Assembly: GCA_963736425.1 (NCBI GenBank)
Contig: CAVTOX010000015.1
Coordinates: forward strand, 1 to 64,000
Length of the DNA: 64,000 nucleotides
DNA from: Prado023 sp963736425
GTDB taxonomy: Bacteria; Actinomycetota; Actinomycetes; S36-B12; CAIYMF01
Direction of reading: 5' to 3'
Shown here: positions 34,887 to 44,394 of the stretch, piece by piece
How positions within the stretch are numbered: the first letter of the stretch is position 1
Layout of the letters: the number at the start of each line of letters is the position of its first letter
Program-made: the position numbers and the translations under genes
The notes under the pieces: generated by a model
Database searches by the model: none
What the model was told of the DNA's origin: nothing
The model's input: only the letters and a program-made list of their open reading frames with translations

Positions 34887-36370
34887 ATGGGGGCACGGGG
34901 GACGGGTGGACCACCGGTGGTGGCCGAAGGGCGGGCTGCGGAGGCGGCGATGACGGCCTCGCCGGAGGTTGGTGACCTGTGGTCCCAGCTGTCCGGTCTG
35001 GCAGGCGGAGAGCTTCCCGTCATGGGACTGAGCGCCGGGGAGCGGCCGGCCGCCGACGTGGAGGTGCTGTGCTCCGCGGTGGCGTCAGTGGAGTACGAGC
35101 TGGCCCGCCGGATGGTCGCCGCAGGGTGCTCGGGAAGCCTGCCCCTGGTCGGCGATGGGGCCATGCTCCTGGCTCGCGGCTGGTCGGCAGGTTGGGCGCG
35201 GAGGTTGGCCAGCGCTGGTGCCTTCGTGAGTGACCATCCCACGCTGGGGGAGGTCTGGGCCTCGGGTGTCGTCACCAGCGAACACGTCCATGCGCTGGCG
35301 CGGCACGCCGAGCCGCCTGACCGCTGATCAGATGGCGGCGGTCATCGAGGAGCTGTCACCCTGGTGGGGGGAGATGTCCCCGTTGGCAGTCGCGCACTTC
35401 GTGCAGCGCGTGATCCGGGTCCTCACCCCGCCGTCGGATCCCGAGCCCGGGGAGGCGGCCGCCCACGAGGCCCGGTCGTTGTCCTTCGCGCTCACCGCCG
35501 ATTCCGTGATCCTCTCCGGCAACCTGCCCCGCTTGGAGGGAGAGGCGGTGATCGCCGCGATCGACGCGTTCGCGGAGCGGTTGCGCAGCGAGGCCGACCA
35601 CGTGCCCGCCTCAGCGCGCCGCGCTGATGCACTGGTGGCATTGGCGAACGCGGCCCACGCCTCCGGCTCGATCCCGAGCCGCGGAGGGTTGCCGGTGTCG
35701 GTCTCGGTCACCCTCGACTCGACGTCCCTGGGGGACCAGCTGTGGACGACTTCGCGCGGCCACGCGCTGACCGATGCCGAGCAGCGGTTCGTCGCCTGCG
35801 ACGCGATGGTCACCCCCATCGTGCTCGATTCCGGGCACTGCCCCGACACGGTTGCTGAGTTGCTTGCGGCCGCCGGTCCGTCCGGTGGTGGCTCCGCCGA
35901 TGTGGTCACCGACGCGGCCACCGACGCGGCTTCCGTCCAGGCGGGGACGCCCCTGAGCCCTTCCGCGGCAGCGCGGATCGCCGAGCTGGCCATGATTCTG
36001 TTGGGCACCCGGATCCCGCTGGCGGTCGGACGCACCGCACGGACCGCGACACCCGCGCAACGCCGGGCGCTCGCCGCCCGGGACCGCGGGTGCATCATCC
36101 CCGGCTGCGGGATCCCCGCCGAGGCCTGCCAGACACACCATGTCGACGGACTGGGCCGCCGGCGGGAACACCGACCTCCCCAATCTGGCCCTGCTTTGCT
36201 GGGCACATCACCGCCAGGTCGACCTGGGGATGTGGACCATCGTGCCGACGGTGACCGACGATCAGGTACCCCGACCCGAACCCGGGGCCCCACCCGGAAC
36301 CCCCTGGCCTGCGAACAACGGAGCACCGTGGACCATCGCGAGGACGCCCCGAACACGTTGGCGGCTGTGA
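34887..36370 (+). CDS. DUF222/HNH endonuclease (13E12-like) protein, two frameshifts
   Basis: About 494 aa once repaired. The N-terminal DUF222 domain covers residues 30-330. The C-terminal HNH nuclease reads RDRGCIIPGCGIPAE, THHVD, then NTDLPNLALLCWAHHRQVD, so the zinc cysteines and the catalytic His are present. The gene is broken by an extra base near 35313-35317 and another near 36148, the second inside the HNH motif. The ATG at 34887 has an AGGGGA site. A SOS box controls it, as known for the mycobacterial 13E12 repeat family. These proteins are often multi-copy. The biological role is unknown. Confidence 0.85.
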
Positions 36371-36383
36371 GGGCGCTCGCCCT

Positions 36384-39300
36384 CTACCGGACGACCACCT
36401 TCACGCGCTTCGACCACTTCGACCAGCCCTTGGAGTTCTTGACCCGGACTGCCGAGTAGTAGGTGCCCTTCTTCTTCAGCGCCTTCGTCGTGCACGCTGC
36501 CGTCGACGGTCCCGCGCTGCAGCTTGCCTTCACCGAGCCGCCCCTCGACTTGGAGTACAGGCGCGCCCCGTAGCCCTTCAGGTACGAGTAGCCATTGAAC
36601 GTGGGAGGTGCCCAGGTGATGGCGACCTGCCTGCCCGAGGGAGTTGCGCTCGTCACCTTGGGTGCTGAGGCCTTCTTGGCCGGTCCGGTGACGATGCGTG
36701 GCTTGACCGTGAAGGTGCCGGCAGCGGACTGCGTCGTGAGATCGATGTAGTACTTGCTGCGCTTCTTCATCTTCTTGGTCGTGCAGCTGGTCTTCCCCAC
36801 CGGCGCCGAGCACTCGCCGACCTTGGTACCGCCGGAGGACTTCGTGTAGAGCTTCGCCGTGTATCCCGTGATCGTGTTGGAGCCGGGCGTCGGAGGATCC
36901 CAGCGCACGGTCACCTTGCCCTTGGAGTAGGTGCTCACAGCACCCCCAGGTCCGGGTGTCCCCGGGGTACGGGGGCTGCTGGGGGCGCCGTTGCCGGCCC
37001 GGTTGGTCGCCACGACGTCGATGAAGTACTGGGTCCCGCCCTGCAACTTCATGATCGTGCAGCCGGTCAGGGATCCGTTGCTGGTGGTGCAGCTGCCAAC
37101 GGGGTTGCCACCGGTGCCGGCGGTGTAGGCCGAGGCCGTGTACTTGGTGATGGTGGCACCGTTCTCCGCGGCTGGCGTCCAGGTCACGTTGACCCCACCC
37201 GGCGTCCCGGAGGCTGTGACGCCGCCAGGAGCACTCGGCACGGTCCGCGGGACGGCGTTGACTCGCCACGAGGGGCTGGAGGTACCCACGGCATTGCTGG
37301 GCGACGACATCGACGTAGTACGTGGTGCCGAACGCGCCTGGGAACGAGCAGGTCCCACCGGTGGGCGCTCCGCCCGCCGTGCACGACGCGATCTGCGAGC
37401 CGCCGATCGGGGCGTTCCACGCGGTTGCCGTGTAGCCGGTGATCGGCGTGCCGCCCTTGCTGATCGGACCGCCCCACGAAACGGTGACCGCGTCCTTGGA
37501 CGTCCGTGCCGTCACGCCGACGGGAGGTGTGGACAAGGAGGTCTGCTGCGTGCTGCGGCACAGGGCGGTCCCACTGGCGACGCACGCAATCTGCGACCGG
37601 TTCAAGCTGGCGAGTTCGACGTAGTCATTGGCCGGGTTCAGGAAGCCTGGGACACCCGTTTCGAGCAGCCTGACCGACGAAGGCGACGGCTGCGTCACAG
37701 TCGCCCCGAAGTGGACACGCAGGGTCTCGCCACCGGCAAGCTGCTCCGACACCGGGAAGAGGTACGCGTGATTGTCGGTGGTCCCCCCAGCCGAGTCCAG
37801 GTCCCAGAACCCGTATCCACCAAGGTCCACGGCGGCACCGCTGTTGGTGATGTCCACGTACTGGCCCGGAACCCACGGGTCGGGGACGACCCCGCCGCCG
37901 CTGCCCGGTGCCGACGTTGCACCGCTCGAAGGCCTGACTGATGGTGATGCTGCCGAAGCGACACCGGTTCCAGCGGAGTTCGTGGCCGTCACGGTGAAGG
38001 TGTAGGCAGTCCCATTGGTGAGCCCAGGCACGGCGCACGAAGTGACTCCGCTGGTGGAGTCCTCTGAGGTTGCCCCGGTGGTGCAGGCGTCTTGACCAAC
38101 CCGATCCGACGGGGAGGCGAACTTGACCGTGTACTTCGTTATCTGGCGTCCGTTGTCCGGCGGGGCGGTCCACGAGACCACCGCCTTGCTGTCACGTGCT
38201 GAGGCGGCGGGTGCCGACGGCTGGCCGGGTGCCGCGGTTCCGGGAACGGACGGGACGTATAGCGCAGGGGTGACTGCTGCTGAGACTGCGGATGGCGAAC
38301 TGCCGCCCGAGGCGTTCGAGGCTGTGAGGGTGAACGTGTAGGGAGTTCCATTGGTCAGGCCAGACACGGCGCACGAAGTGACTCCGCTGGTGGGGCCTTC
38401 TTCGGTTCCCCCGGTGGTGCACGCCTCGATTCCGGCCGGGCCGGCGTACTTGACCGTGTACTTGGTGATGGGGGGCCAGGTGCTGGCTGGTGCCGTCCAC
38501 GACACCACGACCTTGCGATCGCGAGCCTCAAGGGTGGGCACGGCCGGTGTGCTGGGCGCGATCACAGGGCCCTTTGGGGTCACGTCCGCGGTCACCGCCG
38601 ACGGAGGAGACATCCCGACGCTGTTGTGTGCCTTGAGGGTGAACGTGTAGGAGGTGCCCAGCACGAGGCCGTTCACGGTGTACGAGAGCGAGCCTCCGGA
38701 TACGGGCGTGGGGACGGCGGCAGGTTCAACGGTGGGTGCGCTTCCGCTGTTCGGGGTCGCAGTGATCTCGTAGCTGTCGATCGGCGCCCCGCCGTAGGTC
38801 TCCGGCGGCCACCAGGTCAGGTTCACCTTCCCGCTTCCGTCGGTCGTGGCCTCGGCCCCGACGCCACGGGGTGCGCTGGGGGCGGTCTTGGCCGGTTCGG
38901 TCCACTGGACCGACTTGATCGATACCTGGCCCCTCAAGGGATCCGTGCAGGAGTCCGGGTTGCAGGGATAGGGGAACCACGAGCGCAGGTTCCCGGTCCT
39001 GAAGGTCCCCGCGTTGTCCATCAGGTAGACGGCGTCGCCCACGAATGCCGGATTGCTTGCCGGCACGTTGTTGAACACGGACCCGAGCCCAGTGTGAATG
39101 AGCAGTGAGGCGCCCGGGAAGGCTGGCTGTGGCGAGGCTGGTTCGTTGAACTGGAGTTCCAGGACCTGCCCCGTTGGCACCACCACGCCGGCCGGGATCT
39201 TGAAGTAGTTGAGGGCAGAATCGCGGACAGTCCACCCACCGAGATCGATCGGGCCTCCGCTGTTCTTGATGAAGACTCGCTCCGGGTTGCCTGTGGATTG

Positions 39301-39902
39301 CGTGTACGACACCCAGATGCGCAGGTTGGCTGCCGGTGAACCGCCGCACAGGTTGGCCGACCAGAGGCCTCGGCCGCCGGCTGCTGCGTCATCGGCAAGT
39401 ACCCGGTACTCGAGGTTGTGGGCTGGCTCAGGCTTCTCATCGCCCGGGTCCGCGGTGAAGGGGAACGAGAGCATCCACCCGTCACTGACCGTGCTCCGAG
39501 ACGTGTCGAACCAGTTGCCCTCCTCGTCCTGGGCGTACAGGGATCGAACGAGCCGGTAGTTGGCGTAGTCATCCTCATGCGAGGTGGCAGCCAGCGCGCG
39601 AGTCTGCACCCGCGATCCCACCGGCAGCTGGGCCTTCAACCGGTCTGTGGCCTGGGACCCTCCGCAGTCGACCTTCTCCGGCGCCTGGACCCCGACCGTT
39701 CGCACGTACTGAGGGCCAAGAACACCGGGTCCGGCATCCATCGTCGCCTTCAGGGTGTCCCCGTCGGAGACCGAGGTGACAGTCCCCTCCTCCCAGATGA
39801 GTTCGTCGTCGGGGGACGCCATCGCCGGTCGCCCGCCGTCGTCCCGAGCAGCAGCCCGAGAACCCCGACCGCGACCCCCGTGCCGCGTAGGCCCTTCCTC
39901 AT
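36384..39902 (-). CDS. Secreted nuclease-like/lamin-tail/fibronectin III protein, two frameshifts
   Basis: About 1172 aa. ATG 39902 with a GGGGAGG site encodes a signal peptide (MRKGLRGTGVAVGVLGLLLG). One missing base near 39832 then shifts to the main frame. Next comes a thermonuclease-like domain (VSDGDTLKAT, VRTVGVQAPE, NYRLVRSLYA): the Arg and Glu are kept but the Asp of VDxPE is Gln. A lamin-tail domain, three fibronectin III domains, a second lamin-tail domain and four more fibronectin III domains follow, the last ones with a Cys pair each. An extra base near 37300 splits VVASNAVG in the fourth fibronectin domain. It is probably an extracellular DNase or adhesin. Confidence 0.75.
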
Positions 39903-39963
39903 GCGCCTCCCCTTCCCCTCGTTGGCATCGGCGCCACCCCGCCACCACGGGCGGGGATCGTGC

Positions 39964-40656
39964 TCATCGGGCGTTGGCCCGCTCCAAGTCGCCCTCGAAG
40001 TCCACTTCGACGGCGAACAGGTCCGAGATGTCGACCGGCGTCACCTCGATGCCGTCGTGCGCGATGGCCAGCTCGATGCCCCGCTCGAAGTAGTCCTGGT
40101 CCGCGCACGCCTCGAGCTGGCGGATCAGCGCGACCTTGTCCTTGCCGCCGATGAGGTTGATCCCGACGGCCTCGCCGAGGCCACCCACGACGGTCTTGGA
40201 CAGCTCGCGCACGTGCCCGCGCTCGTCGACGGTGTACTTGACCTCCTCCTCAGCCACAGCCGAGGTGTTCACGGCCACCGCTGAGCGGCCCGAGACGATG
40301 AAGGGGGTCAACCGCTCCAGGATGACCTTGTCGAACACGACGTCACCGTTCATCCAGATCACCGAGCCCTCGTGCGAGGCCTTCAGGGCCTTCAGCAGGG
40401 ACTTCGAGGTGTTGGTCTGGTCGTAGACCTCGTTGTAGACGAATACGGCGTCGGGCTGGTGCTCCATGACGCTGTCGTTCTTGAACCCGACCACGATCGT
40501 GATGCGCACGTCGTCACCGAAGACGCTCTTGATGTTGTCGACCTGCTGCTCCATGATCGTCTGGCCGGTGGCCAGGCGGGTCAGCGGCTTCGGGAAGGGC
40601 CGGCCCAGCCGCGTGCCCATGCCTGCGGCAAGAATGGTGACCTGAACCTGCGACAT
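39964..40656 (-). CDS. Sugar/polyol-phosphate nucleotidyltransferase (LicC-like cytidylyltransferase)
   Basis: A 230-residue GT-A nucleotidyltransferase: ILAAGMGTRLGRPFPKPLTRL at the N-terminus and WMNGDVVFD with the metal Asp. The pattern resembles phosphocholine or polyol-phosphate cytidylyltransferases. It lies downstream of a CDP-glycerol glycerophosphotransferase-like gene, which supports a CDP-polyol product. ATG 40656 has a GAGGAG site. The NTP and alcohol cannot be proved from sequence. Confidence 0.75.
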   Translation of the reverse strand: MSQVQVTILAAGMGTRLGRPFPKPLTRLATGQTIMEQQVDNIKSVFGDDVRITIVVGFKNDSVMEHQPDAVFVYNEVYDQTNTSKSLLKALKASHEGSVIWMNGDVVFDKVILERLTPFIVSGRSAVAVNTSAVAEEEVKYTVDERGHVRELSKTVVGGLGEAVGINLIGGKDKVALIRQLEACADQDYFERGIELAIAHDGIEVTPVDISDLFAVEVDFEGDLERANAR

Positions 40657-40834
40657 CGATGCTCCTCGAGTTGGCCGCGCGCAGCGGCCCTGTGACGACT
40701 CTGCCAAGTCCCAGTGTCTCAGGGAAAGCGCATCGCCCGAAGTCGCGACGCGTTAGGTCCGGCCTATGGCGCCCTTGAGGTTGGCCTCCCATACCGGGCA
40801 TTTCCGGCTCTGGTGGACTGGGGTCACACCCTGC

Positions 40835-42157
40835 TCAGGACGGGTCGACCGGCCAGATGCCGTGGGCGGCAAGGCTGCGCATCCGCGCCAGCCCCTCCTG
40901 GTGCTCCGCGATCGCTGCGAGCAGCGCCTCGTGGAACTTGCGGGTGCTCTCCCCAGGTGCGGCGTCGTCGAAGTAGAACGCGCGGAGCCGGGCCCGTTCG
41001 GCGCCGAACCGGTCGTCGGCCAGGATGGCCGCGATGTCGGCCCGGGCGGTGCCGATCGAATTGGCGTCGATGATGTGCGAGGCCGCGGCGATCGGCGCCT
41101 CGCGCAGCAGGCCGGCCCGGTCGGTGCGCCGGTCGGTGAGCACGATCGGGGCCTCGGCCCGGGAGTAGAGGAAGTCCAGGCCCACGCTCGAGATGTCCGA
41201 GACCAACAGGTCGACGCGGGGGAACAGGGCAAGGATGTCGCCGTCCGCACGGTACTCATGGCCCGCGCCCGGGTCCGCGGCTGCGGCAGCGGCGATCCGC
41301 GCCACGACCTGGGCGTGGGCGGCTGCCATCGCCGGCACGAGGCTGAACGCCACGCGCGGGTGGGGCTTGTAGACCACCCGGACATCGGAGATGGACAGCA
41401 GCGCCTCGATGAGGGCCACGCCGTAGCAGTCCAGCGACGTGAAGTTGTTCATCTCGTCCTCGCCCTCCCACGTGGGGGCGTAGAGGACGGTCCGGCGGCT
41501 GCTCACGGGGAGGCTGGGCGCGGGGTTGAGGTCCAGCTGGGGTCGCCCGACCTTCACGAGCGGCGACTCGTCGAAGTCCACGAGTGCGGCCCGGTGCCTG
41601 CGGACTGCCGCCTCGCCGGCGACGAACACCTTGTCGTAGGCCTTGGCCTGGTTGGACACCATCGAGACCTTGTCGGACTCGCCGTGGTTGACGTGGATGT
41701 GCACGGCCTCGGGCCAGACCAACGACTGGAAGTTCCGCAGGCCGTTGTTGGGGTAGATGATCGCCTTCGGCTGCAGCACCCGGTACAGGTCCATGAGGCC
41801 CGGGAACGGCATCGCCAGGAAGCTCGGTGCCGGCAGGTCGCTGTACATGAGCTGGGTCCACGCCGATCGCGCCCGGGTGACGATCCCGAAGTTCAGGTCC
41901 CCGCTGTGAGCTGCGATGACCGGCAGCCACTGCTCGATCTGGTAGATCTTCGACACCGTGTCGGGGAAGTAGAACAGGGCATCGACCGGCGGTGCGGACC
42001 ATCCGTTGCGCAGCAGCGACGAGGCGTCGATCGACTCACCGCGGGCCTCGACCTCGCCCTCGGTCACGGCTCGCGCGCTCAGCCGCGTGCCCGCCAGGGT
42101 CAGCCGCCAGCCGATACCGCGGGCGGCGCGCAGCCCCAATGACCTGACCTGACCCAT
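40835..42157 (-). CDS. CDP-glycerol glycerophosphotransferase-like protein
   Basis: A 440-residue protein of the TagB/TagF-type glycerophosphotransferase family, which add or polymerise polyol-phosphate units in wall teichoic acids. Motifs: PKAIIYPNNGLRNFQ, HIHVNHGESDK (the conserved H-G-x-x-x-K) near residue 158, VLYAPTWEGE near residue 225, and VVYKPHP and DLLVSDISSVGLDFLYS in the C-terminal half. It has the usual N-terminal amphipathic helix. It precedes the cytidylyltransferase by 178 bases on the same strand. The donor may be CDP-glycerol, CDP-ribitol or another CDP-polyol. Confidence 0.8.
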   Translation of the reverse strand: MGQVRSLGLRAARGIGWRLTLAGTRLSARAVTEGEVEARGESIDASSLLRNGWSAPPVDALFYFPDTVSKIYQIEQWLPVIAAHSGDLNFGIVTRARSAWTQLMYSDLPAPSFLAMPFPGLMDLYRVLQPKAIIYPNNGLRNFQSLVWPEAVHIHVNHGESDKVSMVSNQAKAYDKVFVAGEAAVRRHRAALVDFDESPLVKVGRPQLDLNPAPSLPVSSRRTVLYAPTWEGEDEMNNFTSLDCYGVALIEALLSISDVRVVYKPHPRVAFSLVPAMAAAHAQVVARIAAAAAADPGAGHEYRADGDILALFPRVDLLVSDISSVGLDFLYSRAEAPIVLTDRRTDRAGLLREAPIAAASHIIDANSIGTARADIAAILADDRFGAERARLRAFYFDDAAPGESTRKFHEALLAAIAEHQEGLARMRSLAAHGIWPVDPS

Positions 42158-42298
42158 CGTGTGTCCCTTCCGGGCGCAGACCATGCGATCCCCGCCGGGA
42201 CGGATTCTGCCGCACATCCCGCGCCCGGCGCGTCATCCCGGGTGGGCGCCGTCGCACGTGCCATCGTGGCGCGCATCACGATGGGCTTGGAGGGCACC

Positions 42299-42847
42299 AT
42301 GGCAACGAACCGGTTGGCGTCAGGACGGGCAGACGCGGGGATCATCAGGGTCGAGGGGAGAGCGCGGATGCAGTGGACGCCGCGGCACCGTCGCCTCGGG
42401 AACGTCCTGGTCGCTGCCCAGTTCGGGCTGATCCTGGTGTGCCTGCTCCCGGTCGGGCCCACCATCGGCTCGGGCCAGCTGCGCCCGCTGGGCCTGGTCT
42501 GCCTGACGCTGGCTGCCGTCGTGGGTGGGTTGGCGCTGCTGGCCATGGGGTCCGATACCCGGGTGCATCCGGTGCCCGACGCCCAGACCCCACTGCGGAT
42601 CAACGGGATCTACGCCTGGATCCGGCACCCGATGTACGCCGCGGTCCTCCTGGCCACCCTGGGCGTGACGCTGTCGTCCGGCCGGGTGCTGTCGATCCTG
42701 GCGTTCCTCGCCCTGGTCGTCGTGCTCCACGTGAAGGCGAACTTCGAGGACCGGATGCTCCAGGAGAAGTTCGGCTGGCAGTTCTCGGTCTACGCCTCCC
42801 GCGTGCCGGCCCTGTTCCCCCAGCCCTGGCGCACCCACTCCCGCTGA
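42299..42847 (+). CDS. Isoprenylcysteine carboxyl methyltransferase-family membrane protein
   Basis: A 182-residue membrane protein with about four helices. It carries the ICMT/PEMT signature GIYAWIRHPMYAA near residue 101 and a C-terminal FEDRMLQEKFGWQFSVYASRVPALFP segment. This family methylates small molecules or lipids with SAM. ATG 42299 has GGAGG in good position; an in-frame ATG at 42368 with GGGGAG upstream would give 159 aa and is also possible. The substrate is unknown. Confidence 0.8.
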   Translation: MATNRLASGRADAGIIRVEGRARMQWTPRHRRLGNVLVAAQFGLILVCLLPVGPTIGSGQLRPLGLVCLTLAAVVGGLALLAMGSDTRVHPVPDAQTPLRINGIYAWIRHPMYAAVLLATLGVTLSSGRVLSILAFLALVVVLHVKANFEDRMLQEKFGWQFSVYASRVPALFPQPWRTHSR

Positions 42848-42877
42848 CGCACTCGGCTGCTCCGCCGGTCGCGTCGC

Positions 42878-43516
42878 TCAGCCCGTGGCGTCGGTGATCT
42901 GTGGACCCGTCGCGGTGCGGACGTCCTCGACGCTCACGCCGGGCGCACACTCGCGCAGGACCAGGCCGTCGGCCGTGATGTCGAGCACGGCCATGTCGGT
43001 GATGATCCGGTGCACCACGGCGATGCCGGTCAGCGGCAGCGTGCACTCGTCGACGATCTTGTGCGAGCCGTCCCTGGCCACGTGCTCCATCATCACGATG
43101 ACCCGCTTGGCGCCGTGGACGAGGTCCATCGCCCCGCCCATCCCCTTGACCATCTTCCCGGGGATCATCCAGTTGGCCAGGTCGCCGCGGGCCGAGACCT
43201 GCATCGCGCCGAGGATCGCGGCGTCCACGTGCCCGCCGCGGATCATCCCGAACGACAGCGCGGAGTCGAAGAAGCTGGCGCCGGGCAGCGTGGTGACGGT
43301 CTCCTTGCCGGCGTTGATCAGGTCAGGGTCGACCTGATCCTCGGTCGGGTACGGGCCGACGCCGAGGATGCCGTTCTCGCTCTGCAGGACCACCGTGACG
43401 TCACGGGGGAGGTAGTTGGGCACGAGCGTGGGCAGCCCGATGCCGAGGTTGACGTACTGGCCGTCCACGAGCTCCTGGGCCACGCGGGACGCGAGCTGCT
43501 CACGGGTGAGCGTCAT
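42878..43516 (-). CDS. scoB: 3-oxoacid CoA-transferase subunit B
   Basis: The B subunit of a succinyl-CoA:3-ketoacid or acetoacetyl-CoA transferase, which moves CoA between carboxylic acids. The 212-residue protein shows GIGLPTLVPNYLP near residue 26 and the catalytic Glu in the SENGILG motif near residue 47, with GGHVDAAILGAMQVS further on. Its ATG shares one base with the stop of the A subunit gene, so the pair is co-translated. Physiological acid pair unknown. Confidence 0.92.
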   Translation of the reverse strand: MTLTREQLASRVAQELVDGQYVNLGIGLPTLVPNYLPRDVTVVLQSENGILGVGPYPTEDQVDPDLINAGKETVTTLPGASFFDSALSFGMIRGGHVDAAILGAMQVSARGDLANWMIPGKMVKGMGGAMDLVHGAKRVIVMMEHVARDGSHKIVDECTLPLTGIAVVHRIITDMAVLDITADGLVLRECAPGVSVEDVRTATGPQITDATG

Positions 43517-44299
43517 CAGGACCTCGCCCCCTCGGCCTGGGCGGGGCGGCTGACGGTGCGTCTCTCGATCCGTTTCGCCGCGATGTCCTGCGGCCCCAGC
43601 GGGAGCACCCGCTGGACGAAGATCCCGGGCAGGTGCACCGAGGCCGGGTCGATCTCACCGGGGGCGACCACCCGCTCGGCCTCGACGATGGTGATCCGTC
43701 CGGCCATCGCGGCCAGCGGGTTGAAGTTGCGGGTGCTGGTGTCGAACACGGCGTTGCCCAGCGTGTCGGCGACGCTCGCCCGGACGAGGGCGAAGTCCGC
43801 GGTGATGCCGCGCTCCATCACGTAGGTCCGGCCGTCGAACTCGCGGGTCTCCTTGGCCGGGGAGGCCACGGCGATCCCGCCCGACGCCGTCGTAGCGCCA
43901 CGGCAGCCCTCCGTCGGCCACCTGCGTCCCGACCCCGGCCGGGGTGAAGAACGCGGGGATCCCGGCCCCACCGGCGCGCAGGCGCTCGGCCAGCGTGCCC
44001 TGCGGGGTCAGCTCCACCTCGAGCTCGCCGGAGAGGAACTGCCGCTCGAACTCCTTGTTCTCCCCGACATAGGACGACGTCATCCGGCGGATCCGGCGCT
44101 GGGCCAGGAGCAGGCCCAGGCCCCAGTCATCGACTCCGCAGTTGTTGCTCACCACATCGAGATCGGTGACACCTGCGTCGAGCAGGGCAGCGATCAGGGC
44201 GCTGGGGATGCCGCACAGCCCGAAGCCGCCGACGGCCAGGCGCGCGCCATCGGGGATGTCGGCGACTGCTGCGGCAGCGCTGGGGACGGTCTTGTCCAC
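43516..44299 (-). CDS. scoA: 3-oxoacid CoA-transferase subunit A, one frameshift
   Basis: Subunit A, about 260 aa. GTG 44299 follows a strong AGGAGG by five bases; the ATG at 44329 would add ten residues and is less likely. The N-terminal part has GFGLCGIPSALI and the CoA-binding VSNNCGVDDWGLG. After WRYD the frame changes at one extra base near 43886, and the C-terminal part continues with SGGIAVASPAKETREFDG, ADFALVRASVADTLGNAVF and the usual tail. Both halves are highly conserved, so the shift is likely a sequence error. Confidence 0.88.
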
Positions 44300-44394
44300 G
44301 AGATCCTCCTGCGGGATATGGGTACCCACGACACGATATCCGCCGGAAGGTGGCTATCCGCGGTCGATCGGCCAGTTCGCACCTCGCGGAGGGA

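Noticed and set aside
34781..36383. DUF222-HNH gene as an insertion element or group I/II intron homing gene.
   Set aside because: No inverted repeats, target duplication or intron structure is visible around it; the SOS box shows it has its own promoter.
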